Part shown: positions 33,378 to 42,978 of the stretch, in pieces
Numbering within the stretch: position 1 is the stretch's first letter
Layout of the letters: the number at the start of each line of letters is the position of its first letter
NCBI RefSeq assembly: GCF_002240565.1
Contig: NZ_MZMO01000001.1
Span: 186,001-250,000 of the forward strand
DNA length: 64,000 bases
Source: Clavibacter michiganensis subsp. insidiosus
Lineage (GTDB): Bacteria > Actinomycetota > Actinomycetes > Actinomycetales > Microbacteriaceae
Direction of reading: 5' to 3'
Made by a program: the position numbers and the translations under genes
Notes under the pieces: model-generated
Told to the model about the DNA's origin: nothing
The model's input: the letters and a program-made list of their open reading frames with translations, nothing else
The model's database searches: none

Positions 33378-35121
33378 GACGGGTCCCGCCGAGGGGGGCC
33401 GTCGCCCGCGTCCGGTCCGTCGCTCACGCGTGCCGCCTCCCGCCGGTGGATCCGCCGCCGTCGCCGGTCGCGGCGCCGCGGTCCCCCGCGTGGCCGGGGC
33501 TGGCGCCCCGTGCCGCGCGCCTGGCGGCCCGGCTCGCCCGTCGGGCAGGCGAGCCAGAGCGTCTCGTAGCGCGGGTAGAACTTGGCCTTGAAGCGCAGCA
33601 GCGACGTGAAGCCGTAGGACGGCTCGAGCACGCGGCCGGTCGCCGTGAGCGGGCGCGCCACGACCCGGTCGACCGCGCCGGCGGGCCGCATCGCCCCGAC
33701 GCCCGCGACCGGCGTGCCGGACAGGCTCAGCGTCTCGAGCCCCTCCTCCTGGAACGCGCGCGCGGCGGTGGCGATCAGGAACTCCATCACGCCGGGCATC
33801 GGGTCGGCGCCGCGGCGCATGACGTCGAGCGTGCGGCCCACCACCCGACCGTCGCGGAAGACGGGCAGCCAGCTGGTGACGCCGTGCACGCGGCCCGACG
33901 CGTCGACGGCCAGCAGGATCCGCACCTCGGGGTCGTCGAGCTCGCGCAGGCCGTCGAGCGTGAAGCCCTTCTCGGGCAGCGCCTTCGCGTCGGCCCAGTC
34001 GCCGCTCAGCGCGTCGACCGCGCGGCGGAGCGGCTCGGGCAGGCCGCGGTACGTGCCCCACAGCGCGTCGACGCCGTCGCGGGCGGCGCGGGTGGTCGCC
34101 GTGCGCAGGTCCTGCCGGCGCTTGCCGGAGGTGGAGAAGCCCGCGAGGTCGATCACGGCCTCCTCCGCGACCGGCGTGACGCTCCAGCCGAGCTCGGCGA
34201 AGACCGGCAGGTGCCGCGAGTGGATGCTGGAGAAGGCGGGCACGAGGCCGCGGGTCGAGCAGTGCCGGCGAAGGCACGGATCGTCGCGGGCGCGTCGCCA
34301 GCGGAGGCGAGCGGATCCGACGCCGTCAGCGCCACTCCGTGCGCGGCGCGGTAGGCGACGCCGCCGCGGGCGGCCTCGTCGCCGGCGTCGCCGGCGAACC
34401 AGTGGCTGCTGCCCGACCACGTGCCCATGAAGCCGAGGAATCCGGCGTCCGCGCGCATCAGCTGCACGAGCACCCGGTCGCGCCCGGCCGAGCGCCCGTC
34501 GACGACCGCGCGTGCGGCGAACGAGCGCCGCCGCACCACGAGCACGACGAGCGCCGCCGCCGGCATGAGCCACGTCGTCAGCACGAGCAGCAGCGCGGCG
34601 ATCCCCAGCACGAGCCCGAGACGCCGGCCGCGGAGGAGCAGCGCGACGGCGACGATGAGGACGCACAGCACGGCGACCGTGGGGCCGGGATCGAGGAGCG
34701 ACCCCATCGCGCCGAGGACGCCGATCGCGTCGCCCGAGACGGCGGCGATCCACCAGCTGAGCGTGACGAAGCCGAGGTCGCCGACGGCGACGCCCGCGGC
34801 GAGGAGCAGGGAGGCGACCGCGACGGGCGCCAGCGACCCGAGGGCCGCGACCAGGGCGGTGCGGAGGATCCCGATGCGGCTCTCGGACCAGGCCAGCACC
34901 AGCATGGTGACGGCCACGCCGATCGCGGTGGCGGCCGGGTGCGCGAGCTCGCCGAGGCTGGCCATGAGCCCGATCCACGCGCTCCCGGCGGGGACGGCGA
35001 GGATCGCGAGCGGGTGGCGGGCGATGGCGCGGCTGACGACGCGGAGCGCACCGCGAGCACCGGGCCGCGCGGCGCCGACGGGGAGCGGTCGGGCGGGGCG
35101 GGCGAGCGTCGGGTGCGTCAC
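33374..35121 (-). pseudogene. MprF-like (DUF2156) membrane lysyltransferase, one frameshift
   Basis: The GTG-started gene encodes several N-terminal membrane helices (to about residue 190), then a DUF2156 phosphatidylglycerol-lysyltransferase-like domain. The frame breaks near 34265-34268. Before it the sequence reads TIRAFAG; after it a shifted frame continues RHCSTRGLVPAF, ELGWSVTPVAEEAVIDL and VMEFLIATAARAF to the stop at 33374. Adding one base at the CCGG there restores a single protein of about 580 residues. Intact relatives modify lipids with lysine and lower sensitivity to cationic peptides. It overlaps the response-regulator start as GTGA. The low-complexity basic tail after LACPTGEP may be non-native. 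Confidence 0.78.
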
Positions 35122-35223
35122 GTCCCCCGTGTGCGGAGCGCGGGGGCGCCGGGGCATCGGGCGCGGGATCCGATCGGCTGAGCCGGGATCGCTCGTCCGC
35201 CCTCATCCCCCGGGAGACGCGAA

Positions 35224-35250
35224 GAGGCCCCCGGGTGATCCGGGGGCCTC
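35224..35250 (-). terminator. Hairpin after tRNA-Leu
   Basis: A perfect 11-bp stem (arms 35224-35234 and 35240-35250) with a 5-base loop lies just downstream of the tRNA on the minus strand. Confidence 0.7.
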
Positions 35251-35259
35251 CTGCTCTGC

Positions 35260-35346
35260 TGGTGCGCGAGGGGGGACTTGAACCCCCACGTCCTCACGGA
35301 CACACGGACCTGAACCGTGCGCGTCTACCAATTCCGCCACTCGCGC
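35260..35346 (-). tRNA. tRNA-Leu (anticodon CAG)
   Basis: The minus strand folds into a class II tRNA of 87 nt with an acceptor stem GCGCGAG/CTCGCGC, an anticodon stem-loop with TTCAGGT (anticodon CAG), a long variable arm (TGTCCGTGAGGACGT) and a T loop GTTCAAGTC. The terminal CCA is encoded (complement at 35260-35262). A terminator hairpin follows. Confidence 0.95.
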
Positions 35347-35522
35347 CAACCGGACGACATTATCACGCCCCGGAGCCGATCCCGCGCCGCGCGGGCCCCC
35401 GTCCGCGCCTCCCCGAGGGCGATCCGCACCCGCCGCGGGGCCCGTGTCCAGGGCGCCGCCTCGCGAGTTGGCTACGATCTCCCTATTCATCCGCGGAAGG
35501 ACCGCGCGAGGACGGATCACAC

Positions 35523-36254
35523 GTGGGAATCCTGGACAACTTCGAGAAGGGCCTCGAGCGCGCCGTCAACGGCGCCTTCGTGAAGACCTTCAAGTCCGGC
35601 CTGCAGCCCGTGGAGATCGCCGCGCAGCTGCGTCGCGAGCTCGACACCCACGCCGCCGTCGTGGACCGCGACCTCATCCTCGTGCCCAACTCCTTCACCC
35701 TCCGGGTCTCCCGGCCCGACGCGGAGCGCATGGCGAGCATCGGCACCGCGCTCACCGACCAGCTGCGCCAGGCGGTCGAGAAGCACGCCTCCTCGCAGGG
35801 CTACCAGTTCGCCGGCGTCGTGCAGGTCGGCTTCCGCGAGGACGACTCCATCCCCGAGGGCGTGCTCGAGATCGACAGCCGCACGGCCGAGGGCAGCGTC
35901 ACGTGGATGCCCGTGGTCGACGTCGCCGGCACCCGCCACCCGCTCCCCGTGGGCCGCACGGTCATCGGCCGCGGCAGCGACGCCGACATCACGGTCGACG
36001 ACCCGGGCACGTCCCGCCGCCACGTCGAGATCGCGTGGGACGGATCCCGCGCCCAGGTCCGCGACCTCGGCTCCACGAACGGCTCCGAGCTGAACGGCGC
36101 GCCCGTCACGAAGGCGCCGCTCCCGCCCGAGTCGGTCGTCCGCATCGGCCGCACCACCATCACCTTCCGCGTCGTGCCGCAGGCCACCGAGGAGCGCGGC
36201 GGACGCGATGCCCGGGGCCGGGGCCACGACGACGGGTTCTGGGGAGCGTCGTGA
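35523..36254 (+). CDS. fhaA: FHA-domain protein FhaA
   Basis: The 243-residue protein has the N-terminal DUF3662 domain (residues 1-120, MGILDNFEKGLERAVNGAFVKTF) and a C-terminal FHA domain (about 140-218) with IGRGSDADI, SRRH and DLGSTNGS, which binds phosphothreonine. In actinobacteria FhaA is a substrate or partner of PknA/PknB and takes part in peptidoglycan synthesis and lipid II flippase control. It opens the fhaA-fhaB-pstP-rodA-pbpA-pknA-pknB cluster. It starts with GTG 35523 and its TGA overlaps the fhaB GTG. Confidence 0.95.
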   Translation: MGILDNFEKGLERAVNGAFVKTFKSGLQPVEIAAQLRRELDTHAAVVDRDLILVPNSFTLRVSRPDAERMASIGTALTDQLRQAVEKHASSQGYQFAGVVQVGFREDDSIPEGVLEIDSRTAEGSVTWMPVVDVAGTRHPLPVGRTVIGRGSDADITVDDPGTSRRHVEIAWDGSRAQVRDLGSTNGSELNGAPVTKAPLPPESVVRIGRTTITFRVVPQATEERGGRDARGRGHDDGFWGAS

Positions 36255-36835
36255 CCGAGCTGACCCTCCTCGTCCTCCGCCTCGCGTTCCTCGCGGTGCT
36301 GTGGCTGTTCATCTTCGGCATCGTCTACGCGCTGCGCTCCGACCTCTTCGGCCAGCGCGTGCGGAAGCTGCGCGAGGAGACGGGCTCGGCCGGCGGATCC
36401 CCGTTCTCGCAGTCCCCGTACGCCGCCTCGGCCGCCGCCCCGCCCCGGTCCCCGCAGCCGGCCGTCCAGCCGCCGCCCATCTCGTCGATGCCGTCCGGCG
36501 CCAACTCCGGCGGCGTCCCGTCCCGCGCGAAGGCCACCACCTCCACCGCCCGCCACCTCGTCATCACCTCGGGCGCCAAGGCCGGCACGGAGATCCCGCT
36601 GGGCACCGAGCCGCTCACCATCGGCCGCTCGAGCGAGTCGGGCCTCGTGATCCGCGACGACTACACGTCCACCCACCACGCGCGCCTGCTGCTCTGGAAC
36701 GACGAGTGGATGATCCAGGACCTCGACTCGACCAACGGCACCTTCCTCGACGGCAAGCGCGTGAGCGTGCCGACGCAGGTGCCGCTCGACACGCCGATCC
36801 GCATCGGCGCGACCAGCTTCGAGCTCAGGCGGTAG
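36251..36835 (+). CDS. fhaB: FHA-domain membrane protein FhaB (FipA)
   Basis: The 194-residue protein has one N-terminal membrane helix (residues 4-26, LLVLRLAFLAVLWLFIFGIVYAL), a Pro/Ser-rich linker (about 55-95) and a C-terminal FHA domain with IGRSSESGL, STHHARL and DLDSTNGTFLDG. It recognises phosphothreonine on division or cell-wall proteins. Relatives bind FtsZ and FtsQ after phosphorylation. It is coupled to fhaA by a GTGA overlap and sits 4 bases before the phosphatase gene. Confidence 0.94.
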   Translation: MTELTLLVLRLAFLAVLWLFIFGIVYALRSDLFGQRVRKLREETGSAGGSPFSQSPYAASAAAPPRSPQPAVQPPPISSMPSGANSGGVPSRAKATTSTARHLVITSGAKAGTEIPLGTEPLTIGRSSESGLVIRDDYTSTHHARLLLWNDEWMIQDLDSTNGTFLDGKRVSVPTQVPLDTPIRIGATSFELRR

Positions 36836-36839
36836 CGGC

Positions 36840-38102
36840 GTGGCGACAGTGACGCAGGCCGCTGCCGTCTCCCACGTGGGCAAGGTCCGGTCGAACAACC
36901 AGGACTCGGGCTACGCGGGGCGGGACCTCTTCGTCGTCGCCGACGGCATGGGCGGGCACGCGGGCGGCGACGTCGCCTCCGCGGTCGCCCTCACGCGGAT
37001 CATCGAGGCCGACAAGCCCTACGCCTCCGCGCACGACGCCGAGTTCGCGCTGCAGGCCGGCCTCGTCGCCGCCAACCAGCTCCTCGCCGAGACCGTGTTC
37101 GAGCACTCCGAGCTCACCGGCATGGGCACGACCGTGAGCGCGCTGGCCCGCGTCGGCCGTCACGTGGCCATCGCCCACATCGGCGACTCGCGCATCTACC
37201 TCTTCCGCCGCGGCGAGCTCAGCCAGATCTCCGCCGACCACACCTTCGTCCAGCGCCTCGTCGACAGCGGCCGCATCACGCCGGAGGAGGCGCTCGTCCA
37301 CCCGCGCCGCTCCGTGCTGATGCGAGTGCTGGGCGACGTCGACGCGGCGCCCGAGGTCGACACGCAGGTGCTCGACACGCACACGGGCGACCGCTGGCTC
37401 CTCTGCTCGGACGGCCTCAGCAGCTACGTGTCCGAGGAGCGGATCACCGAGATCCTCGCGACCGCGGGCACGCCCGACACCGTCGCCGACGCGCTCGTGA
37501 AGGAGTCGCTCGACCACGGCGCCCCCGACAACGTCACGGTCGTGGTCGTCGACGTGCTCGACGAGGACGACGAGGCGGCCGCCTCCCGCCCGGCGCCCGA
37601 GCCGGTGCTGGTCGGATCCGCGGCGCAGCCCCTCGCGTTCGGCGACGAGCCGGCGAAGCGCGCCGTCCGCATCCCGTCGCTCCTGCTGCACCCGCTGCGC
37701 GCCACCACGGCCGCGCGCGACGCCCAGTTCGAGCCGGAGTCGGACCAGTACCTCGAGGCCCTCATCGCCGAGGACAAGCGGCGCGCGCTCCGGCGCCGCG
37801 TCACCTGGCTGGTCGGCGTCGCGCTGATCCTCGCGGGCCTCGTGCTCGCGTGCGTCCTCGGCTACCGCTGGACCCAGTCGCGCTACTACGTGGGCGAGTC
37901 CGAGGGCACGGTCGCGGTCTACAACGGCGTGCAGCAGACCATCGGCCCGATCGAGCTCTCGCACGTCTACGCGCGCACCGAGGTCAAGGTCGACGACCTC
38001 CAGCCGTTCTACCGCCAGCAGGTGGAGCAGACCATCAACGCCGACTCGCTCGCGGGCGCCGAGGAGATCGTCAACCGGCTGCAGGAGGCCGCGCGTGGCT
38101 AG
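36840..38102 (+). CDS. pstP: PP2C-type Ser/Thr phosphatase PstP
   Basis: The 420-residue protein has a cytoplasmic PP2C domain (residues 1-240): NQDSGYAG, VADGMGGHAGG, GDSRIYLF, SDGLSSYV and the final DNVTVVVVDV, giving the metal-binding aspartates. A linker, one membrane helix (about 320-343) and a short external domain follow. It reverses PknA/PknB phosphorylation. It starts with GTG at 36840. Its stop overlaps the start of the rodA-type gene by 8 bases, an operon sign. Confidence 0.95.
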   Translation: MATVTQAAAVSHVGKVRSNNQDSGYAGRDLFVVADGMGGHAGGDVASAVALTRIIEADKPYASAHDAEFALQAGLVAANQLLAETVFEHSELTGMGTTVSALARVGRHVAIAHIGDSRIYLFRRGELSQISADHTFVQRLVDSGRITPEEALVHPRRSVLMRVLGDVDAAPEVDTQVLDTHTGDRWLLCSDGLSSYVSEERITEILATAGTPDTVADALVKESLDHGAPDNVTVVVVDVLDEDDEAAASRPAPEPVLVGSAAQPLAFGDEPAKRAVRIPSLLLHPLRATTAARDAQFEPESDQYLEALIAEDKRRALRRRVTWLVGVALILAGLVLACVLGYRWTQSRYYVGESEGTVAVYNGVQQTIGPIELSHVYARTEVKVDDLQPFYRQQVEQTINADSLAGAEEIVNRLQEAARG

Positions 38103-39492
38103 CGCCGGCGTGACGGACGCGCCCGTGCGCGGCCGCGAGCGCGCGCCCAGGATCCCGCGGATCCACGTGCCCCGACGCCTCAGGAACCTCGAGCTCGCGC
38201 TGGTCGTGCTGGCCTCCGTCATCAACGGCGGCGCCCTGTACCTCGTGCAGCTCGGCGTGCTCGGCGCGTTCGACCAGAGCTTCTTCATCCCCGCCACCGG
38301 CCTCGCGGTCCTCGTGCTCGGCATGCACGTGGCGCTGCGCTGGCTCGCGCCCGACGCGGATCCGTTCATCCTCCCCATCGCGACCGTGCTCAACGGCCTC
38401 GGGATCGCGGCCATCTACCGGCTCGACCTCGCCGGCGGGCTCTCGGGCTGGGACAGCGTGGCCGTGCGGCAGATCGTCTGGTCGGGCCTCGCCATCGTGT
38501 GCGGGCTCGCGGTCATCGTCCTGCTGAAGAACCACCGCGTGCTGCAGCGCTACCGCTACATCGCCATGTTCGTCGGCCTGATCCTGCTGCTCCTGCCGAT
38601 GCTCCCCGTGATCGGCCAGAACATCAACGGCGCCCGCGTCTGGATCCACATCGGCGGCTTCTCGTTCCAGCCCGGCGAGATCGCGAAGATCTGCCTCGCG
38701 GTCTTCTTCGCCGGCTACCTGGTCACCGCGCGCGACAGCCTGTCGATGGTGGGCGTCAAGGTGCTCGGGATGCGCTTCCCGCGCGTCCGCGACCTCGGCC
38801 CGATCCTCCTGGTCTGGGCCGTGTCGATGAGCGTGCTCGTCTTCCAGCGCGACCTCGGCACGTCGCTCCTCTACTTCGGCCTGTTCATCGTCATGACGTA
38901 CGTGAGCACGGGCCGCATCGGCTGGGTCGTCCTCGGCCTCGTCCTGTTCCTCGGCGGCGCGTACGGCGCGAGCACGCTCGGCTACGTCGGCGGCCGCGTC
39001 GACGCCTGGCTCAGCCCGTTCGACCCGGCCGTCTACGACGCGAACGGCGGCAGCTACCAGCTCGTGACGGGCCTGTTCGGCATGGCGGACGGCGGCCTGT
39101 TCGGGCGCGGGCTCGGCGAGGGCATGCCCAACCTCACGCCGCTCGCCAACAGCGACTTCATCTTCGCGAGCCTCGGCGAGGAGGTCGGCCTCACGGGCCT
39201 CTTCGCGATCCTCGCGCTCTACCTGCTGCTCGTCTCGCGCGGCTTCCGCATCGGCTTCGCCGGGCAGGACGACTTCGGCAAGCTGCTCGGCATCGGGCTG
39301 TCGTTCGTCATCGCGCTGCAGGTCTTCATCGTCATCGGCGGCGTCACCCGCGTCATCCCGCTCACGGGCCTCACGACGCCGTTCATGGCGGCGGGCGGAT
39401 CCTCGCTGCTGGCCAACTGGATCATCGCGGCCCTGCTCCTCCGCCTCTCCGACACCGTCCGCAACCAGCCCCGATTGGTGGTCGAGTCGTGA
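38095..39492 (+). CDS. rodA: SEDS glycosyltransferase RodA/FtsW-type
   Basis: The 465-residue polytopic protein (about 10 membrane helices) is a SEDS peptidoglycan polymerase. It keeps QFRGGxR-like surroundings as FQPGEIAKICLAVFFAGYL, QRDLGTSLLYFGLF (with the essential Asp region) and GGSYQLVTGLFGMADGGLFGRGLGEG. Pairing with the class B penicillin-binding protein gene right after it argues for the elongation protein RodA rather than FtsW, since ftsW normally lies in the dcw cluster. It starts with GTG 38095. It overlaps both neighbours by a few bases. Confidence 0.92.
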   Translation: MASAGVTDAPVRGRERAPRIPRIHVPRRLRNLELALVVLASVINGGALYLVQLGVLGAFDQSFFIPATGLAVLVLGMHVALRWLAPDADPFILPIATVLNGLGIAAIYRLDLAGGLSGWDSVAVRQIVWSGLAIVCGLAVIVLLKNHRVLQRYRYIAMFVGLILLLLPMLPVIGQNINGARVWIHIGGFSFQPGEIAKICLAVFFAGYLVTARDSLSMVGVKVLGMRFPRVRDLGPILLVWAVSMSVLVFQRDLGTSLLYFGLFIVMTYVSTGRIGWVVLGLVLFLGGAYGASTLGYVGGRVDAWLSPFDPAVYDANGGSYQLVTGLFGMADGGLFGRGLGEGMPNLTPLANSDFIFASLGEEVGLTGLFAILALYLLLVSRGFRIGFAGQDDFGKLLGIGLSFVIALQVFIVIGGVTRVIPLTGLTTPFMAAGGSSLLANWIIAALLLRLSDTVRNQPRLVVES

Positions 39493-40940
39493 ACCGCGAG
39501 CTCAAGCGCGTCTCCGTGTTCGTCCTGGCCATGTTCGTGGCCCTGTTCGTCGCGGCGTCGGTCATCCAGGTCGTCTCCGCGCCCACGCTGCAGGCGGATC
39601 CGCGCAACAGCCGCACCATCATCGCGAGCTACTCGGCCGAGCGCGGCTCGATCCTCGTCGACGGCACGCCCATCGCCTCCTCCGTCCCCGTCGACGACCG
39701 CTACAAGTTCCTCCGCACCTACGCGCAGCCCGACCTCTACAGCGCGGTCACCGGCTACTACACGCTCGGCCAGGGATCCACGGGCCTCGAGGACTCCATG
39801 AATGACGTCCTCAGCGGCACGAGCGGCACGCAGTTCTTCGACAGCCTCACGCGCACCTTCACCGGGCAGGACCCGAAGGGCGCGTCGGTCGAGCTCACGA
39901 TCGACCCGAAGGTGCAGCAGGCGGCGTACGACGCGCTCGGGTCGCTGCAGGGGTCCGTGGTCGCGATCGAGCCGAAGACCGGCCGCATACTCGCGATGGT
40001 GTCGAAGCCCGGCTACGACCCGAACACGCTGGCGTCGCACGACCGCGCGGCCGTGCAGCAGAGCTACTCGTCGCTCCTCGAGGACCCGGCGAGCCCGATC
40101 ATCAACCGGGCGGTGAACAGCCTCAACCCGCCCGGATCCACGTTCAAGCTCATCACCGCGGCCGCCGCCATCGAGTCGGGCCAGTACACGCCCGACTCCC
40201 TGCTGCCCAACCCCCCGACCTTCACGCTGCCCGGCACCGGCACGGTCATCACCAACGCCGGCGAGGGCGCGTGCGGCCCGGAGGCCGAGGTCAGCATCGC
40301 GACCGCGCTGCGCCTCAGCTGCAACATCCCGTTCGCGCAGCTCGGCATCGCGTTGGGCTCCGAGCGGATCGCGGCGATGGCCGACGCCTTCGGCTACGGG
40401 AAGTCGATCGACGTCCCCATGGCCAGCGCCAAGAGCGTCTTCTCCCCCGACCTCGACGACGCCCAGACCGCGCAGTCCGCGTTCGGGCAGCTCGACGTGC
40501 GCGCGACCCCGCTGCAGACCGCCATGGTCACGGCCGGCATCGCGAACGGCGGCGAGGTCATGAAGCCCAGCGTCGTCGACAGCGTCCTCAACCCCGACCT
40601 GAGCGAGCTCTCCGGCTTCTCCCCCAGCCGCTTCGCCGACCCGATCTCGAAGGAGACCGCCGACACCATGACCCGGATGATGATCGACGACGTCCAGAGC
40701 GGCGTCGCGTCGAATGCGAGAATCAGTGGCGTCGACGTGGCCGGCAAGACGGGCACCGCGCAGAACGGCAGCGACGACCCGTACACGCTGTGGTTCACCG
40801 GCTTCGCGCCGGCGGCGGACCCGCAGGTGGCGGTCGCGGTCCTGGTCGAGGACGGCGGCGGACGAGGACGATCGGGCTCGGGGAACACCCTCGCCGCCCC
40901 CGTGGCGAAGAAAGTGATTGAGGCGGTGCTGGACAGATGA
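39489..40940 (+). CDS. pbpA: Class B penicillin-binding protein PbpA
   Basis: The 483-residue transpeptidase has an N-terminal membrane anchor (residues 8-30), a dimerisation part and a penicillin-binding domain with STFK (Ser at about 218), SxN region SCNIPFAQ and KTGTAQ (Lys about 420). It crosslinks peptidoglycan outside the membrane with its SEDS partner, whose gene it overlaps by 4 bases (GTGA). It also overlaps the pknA start as ATGA. Length normal, catalytic motifs complete. Confidence 0.94.
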   Translation: MNRELKRVSVFVLAMFVALFVAASVIQVVSAPTLQADPRNSRTIIASYSAERGSILVDGTPIASSVPVDDRYKFLRTYAQPDLYSAVTGYYTLGQGSTGLEDSMNDVLSGTSGTQFFDSLTRTFTGQDPKGASVELTIDPKVQQAAYDALGSLQGSVVAIEPKTGRILAMVSKPGYDPNTLASHDRAAVQQSYSSLLEDPASPIINRAVNSLNPPGSTFKLITAAAAIESGQYTPDSLLPNPPTFTLPGTGTVITNAGEGACGPEAEVSIATALRLSCNIPFAQLGIALGSERIAAMADAFGYGKSIDVPMASAKSVFSPDLDDAQTAQSAFGQLDVRATPLQTAMVTAGIANGGEVMKPSVVDSVLNPDLSELSGFSPSRFADPISKETADTMTRMMIDDVQSGVASNARISGVDVAGKTGTAQNGSDDPYTLWFTGFAPAADPQVAVAVLVEDGGGRGRSGSGNTLAAPVAKKVIEAVLDR

Positions 40941-42844
40941 GACCCACGAGCGGACTGACCTTCGGAGGGCGTTACCAGCTGGGCGATCGCATCGCCATCG
41001 GCGGCATGGGCGAGGTGTGGGAGGCCACCGACCTCGTCATCGGGCGCAAGGTCGCGATCAAGATCCTCAAGGACGAGTACCTCGGCGACCCCGGGTTCCT
41101 CGAGCGCTTCCGCGCCGAGGCCCGTCACGCCGCGCTCGTCAACCACGAGGGCATCGCCAACGTCTTCGACTACGGCGAGGAGGACGGCAGCGCCTTCCTC
41201 GTGATGGAGCTCGTGCCCGGCGAGGCGCTCTCCACCATCCTCGAGCGCGAGCGCGTGCTGTCCACCGACAAGGTGCTCGACATCATCGCCCAGACCGCGC
41301 TGGCGCTGCACGCCGCCCACCAGGCTGGGCTCGTCCACCGCGACATCAAGCCGGGCAACCTGCTCATCACGCCCGACGGCCGCGTGAAGATCACCGACTT
41401 CGGCATCGCGCGCATCGCCGACCAGGTGCCCCTCACCGCCACGGGCCAGGTCATGGGCACCGTCCAGTACCTCTCCCCCGAGCAGGCGAGCGGGCACCCG
41501 GCATCCCCGTCCACCGACGTCTACTCGATGGGCATCGTCGCGTACGAGTGCCTCGCGGGCCGCCGCCCCTTCACGGGCGAGTCGCAGGTCGCGATCGCCA
41601 TGGCGCAGATCAACGAGCTGCCGCCCGAGCTGCCGGTCACCGTCGCCGAGCCCGTACGCAACCTCGTGATGTCGTGCATCGCCAAGAAGCCGGCCGATCG
41701 TCCGCAGAGCGCCTCGCACCTCGCGCGCGCCGCGCAGGCGCTCCGCCGGGGCGACGTCGCCACGGCGACCATCGCGGTCGCGGCCGTCGCGGGTGCCGCC
41801 GCGCTGGCGGACCCGGGCACGCCCACGCAGGCCACGCAGCTCATGCCGTCCGGCCGCCGCGCCGCCGACACGAGCGCGACCACGGTCCTGTCCTCCTCCG
41901 GACCGCGCGCCGGCACGGCGGATCCCTTCCTCCTCGACGACGCGGACGACGAGGAGCCCGAGGAGCCGCGTGCCCGCAAGCGCGCCATCTGGATCTTCGT
42001 GGTCGTGGCGATCCTCGTGATCGGCGCGATCGTGGCCGGTGCCATCGCCCTCACGGCGGGCCAGCGCGAGGACGACGCCACCCCGGCACCCACCGAGACC
42101 AGCGCCTCGCCTTCGCCGAGCCCGTCGCCGACACCGACGCCCACCCCGTCACCCACCGCCAGCACGGTGGACGTCAACCGCGACGACTACATCGGCCGCG
42201 ACCAGAAGACGGTCACGCAGGAGCTCACCAACCTCGGCCTCAAGGTCACCGTCATCACGGGCAGCGCCGCGCCGTCCGGCGAGGAGGAGGGCCGCGTCAC
42301 GGCGATCACCCCCACCGGCACGGTCGCGAAGGGCGCCACCATCCAGATCACGGCCTACGGACCGCCCACGCTGCCCACCGCCGCGCCCGGCACGCCCACC
42401 GTCACGCCGACCGACGTCCGCGCCGGCCAGACGGTGGACATCTCCTGGCCCGCGTACTCCTGCCCCGCCGGCCAGACGCTCAACGGCTACCAGATCCAGG
42501 CGGACTCCGTCTCGCAGGGCGCCACCGGCACCTGGGGCGGCAGCACGAACCCGACGAACGCGCAGACCACGTCGGGCGAGATCAAGGTGGGCACGAACCC
42601 GGGCACGTTCACGGTGAAGTACCTCGCCATCTGCGGCACCAACGAGTCGCCGTACAGCAGCACCGTCACGGTCACGGTCGAGGCGGCCCCGGGTGGTACC
42701 GGCGGCGGCGGGACCGGCGGCGGCACCGGCGGCACCGGCGGCACCGGCGGCGGCAACGGCGGCACGACCGGCATGGCGCCGACCCCCGCCCCGGGTCGCA
42801 CGGACGAGCGCTCGCTCGTCTCCAGCTCGCACCGGAACCCCTGA
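40937..42844 (+). CDS. pknA: Ser/Thr kinase PknA-like with PASTA and FN3-like external part
   Basis: The 635-residue kinase has a catalytic domain (about 10-270): [23 protein letters not shown] (Asp136) and DFGIA. One membrane helix follows near 348-372, then an Ser/Pro/Thr-rich spacer. The external part holds one PASTA-like domain ([21 protein letters not shown]), an FN3-like domain with two cysteines, a glycine/threonine repeat and a polar tail. In mycobacteria PknA has no PASTA domain, so this architecture is a departure. It overlaps pbpA and precedes pknB by 134 bases. Expected to phosphorylate FHA proteins and division factors. Confidence 0.9.
   Translation: MRPTSGLTFGGRYQLGDRIAIGGMGEVWEATDLVIGRKVAIKILKDEYLGDPGFLERFRAEARHAALVNHEGIANVFDYGEEDGSAFLVMELVPGEALSTILERERVLSTDKVLDIIAQTALALHAAHQAGLVHRDIKPGNLLITPDGRVKITDFGIARIADQVPLTATGQVMGTVQYLSPEQASGHPASPSTDVYSMGIVAYECLAGRRPFTGESQVAIAMAQINELPPELPVTVAEPVRNLVMSCIAKKPADRPQSASHLARAAQALRRGDVATATIAVAAVAGAAALADPGTPTQATQLMPSGRRAADTSATTVLSSSGPRAGTADPFLLDDADDEEPEEPRARKRAIWIFVVVAILVIGAIVAGAIALTAGQREDDATPAPTETSASPSPSPSPTPTPTPSPTASTVDVNRDDYIGRDQKTVTQELTNLGLKVTVITGSAAPSGEEEGRVTAITPTGTVAKGATIQITAYGPPTLPTAAPGTPTVTPTDVRAGQTVDISWPAYSCPAGQTLNGYQIQADSVSQGATGTWGGSTNPTNAQTTSGEIKVGTNPGTFTVKYLAICGTNESPYSSTVTVTVEAAPGGTGGGGTGGGTGGTGGTGGGNGGTTGMAPTPAPGRTDERSLVSSSHRNP
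42692..42773 (+). repeat. Gly/Thr codon repeat inside pknA
   Basis: Short GGCGGC and ACCGGC units repeat to encode about 25 residues of almost pure glycine and threonine near the C-terminus of the external part. The unit is a multiple of 3, so slippage would change length without breaking the frame. Confidence 0.8.
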
Positions 42845-42978
42845 CCGGCCCTCCACCCGGGGGCGGACGGCGACTGCTCGTCCGCCCCCGTCCGCGCGTC
42901 CCCTGTCCGCCCGGATCCCCAGGGGACCCCCGGTAAGCTCATCCCCGTCCGAAACCCGATCCCGACGAGAGGCAGCCC

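Noticed and set aside
35118..35300. Possible small gene between tRNA-Leu and the MprF-like gene
   Set aside because: Only a shadow frame across the tRNA and terminator; no start context.
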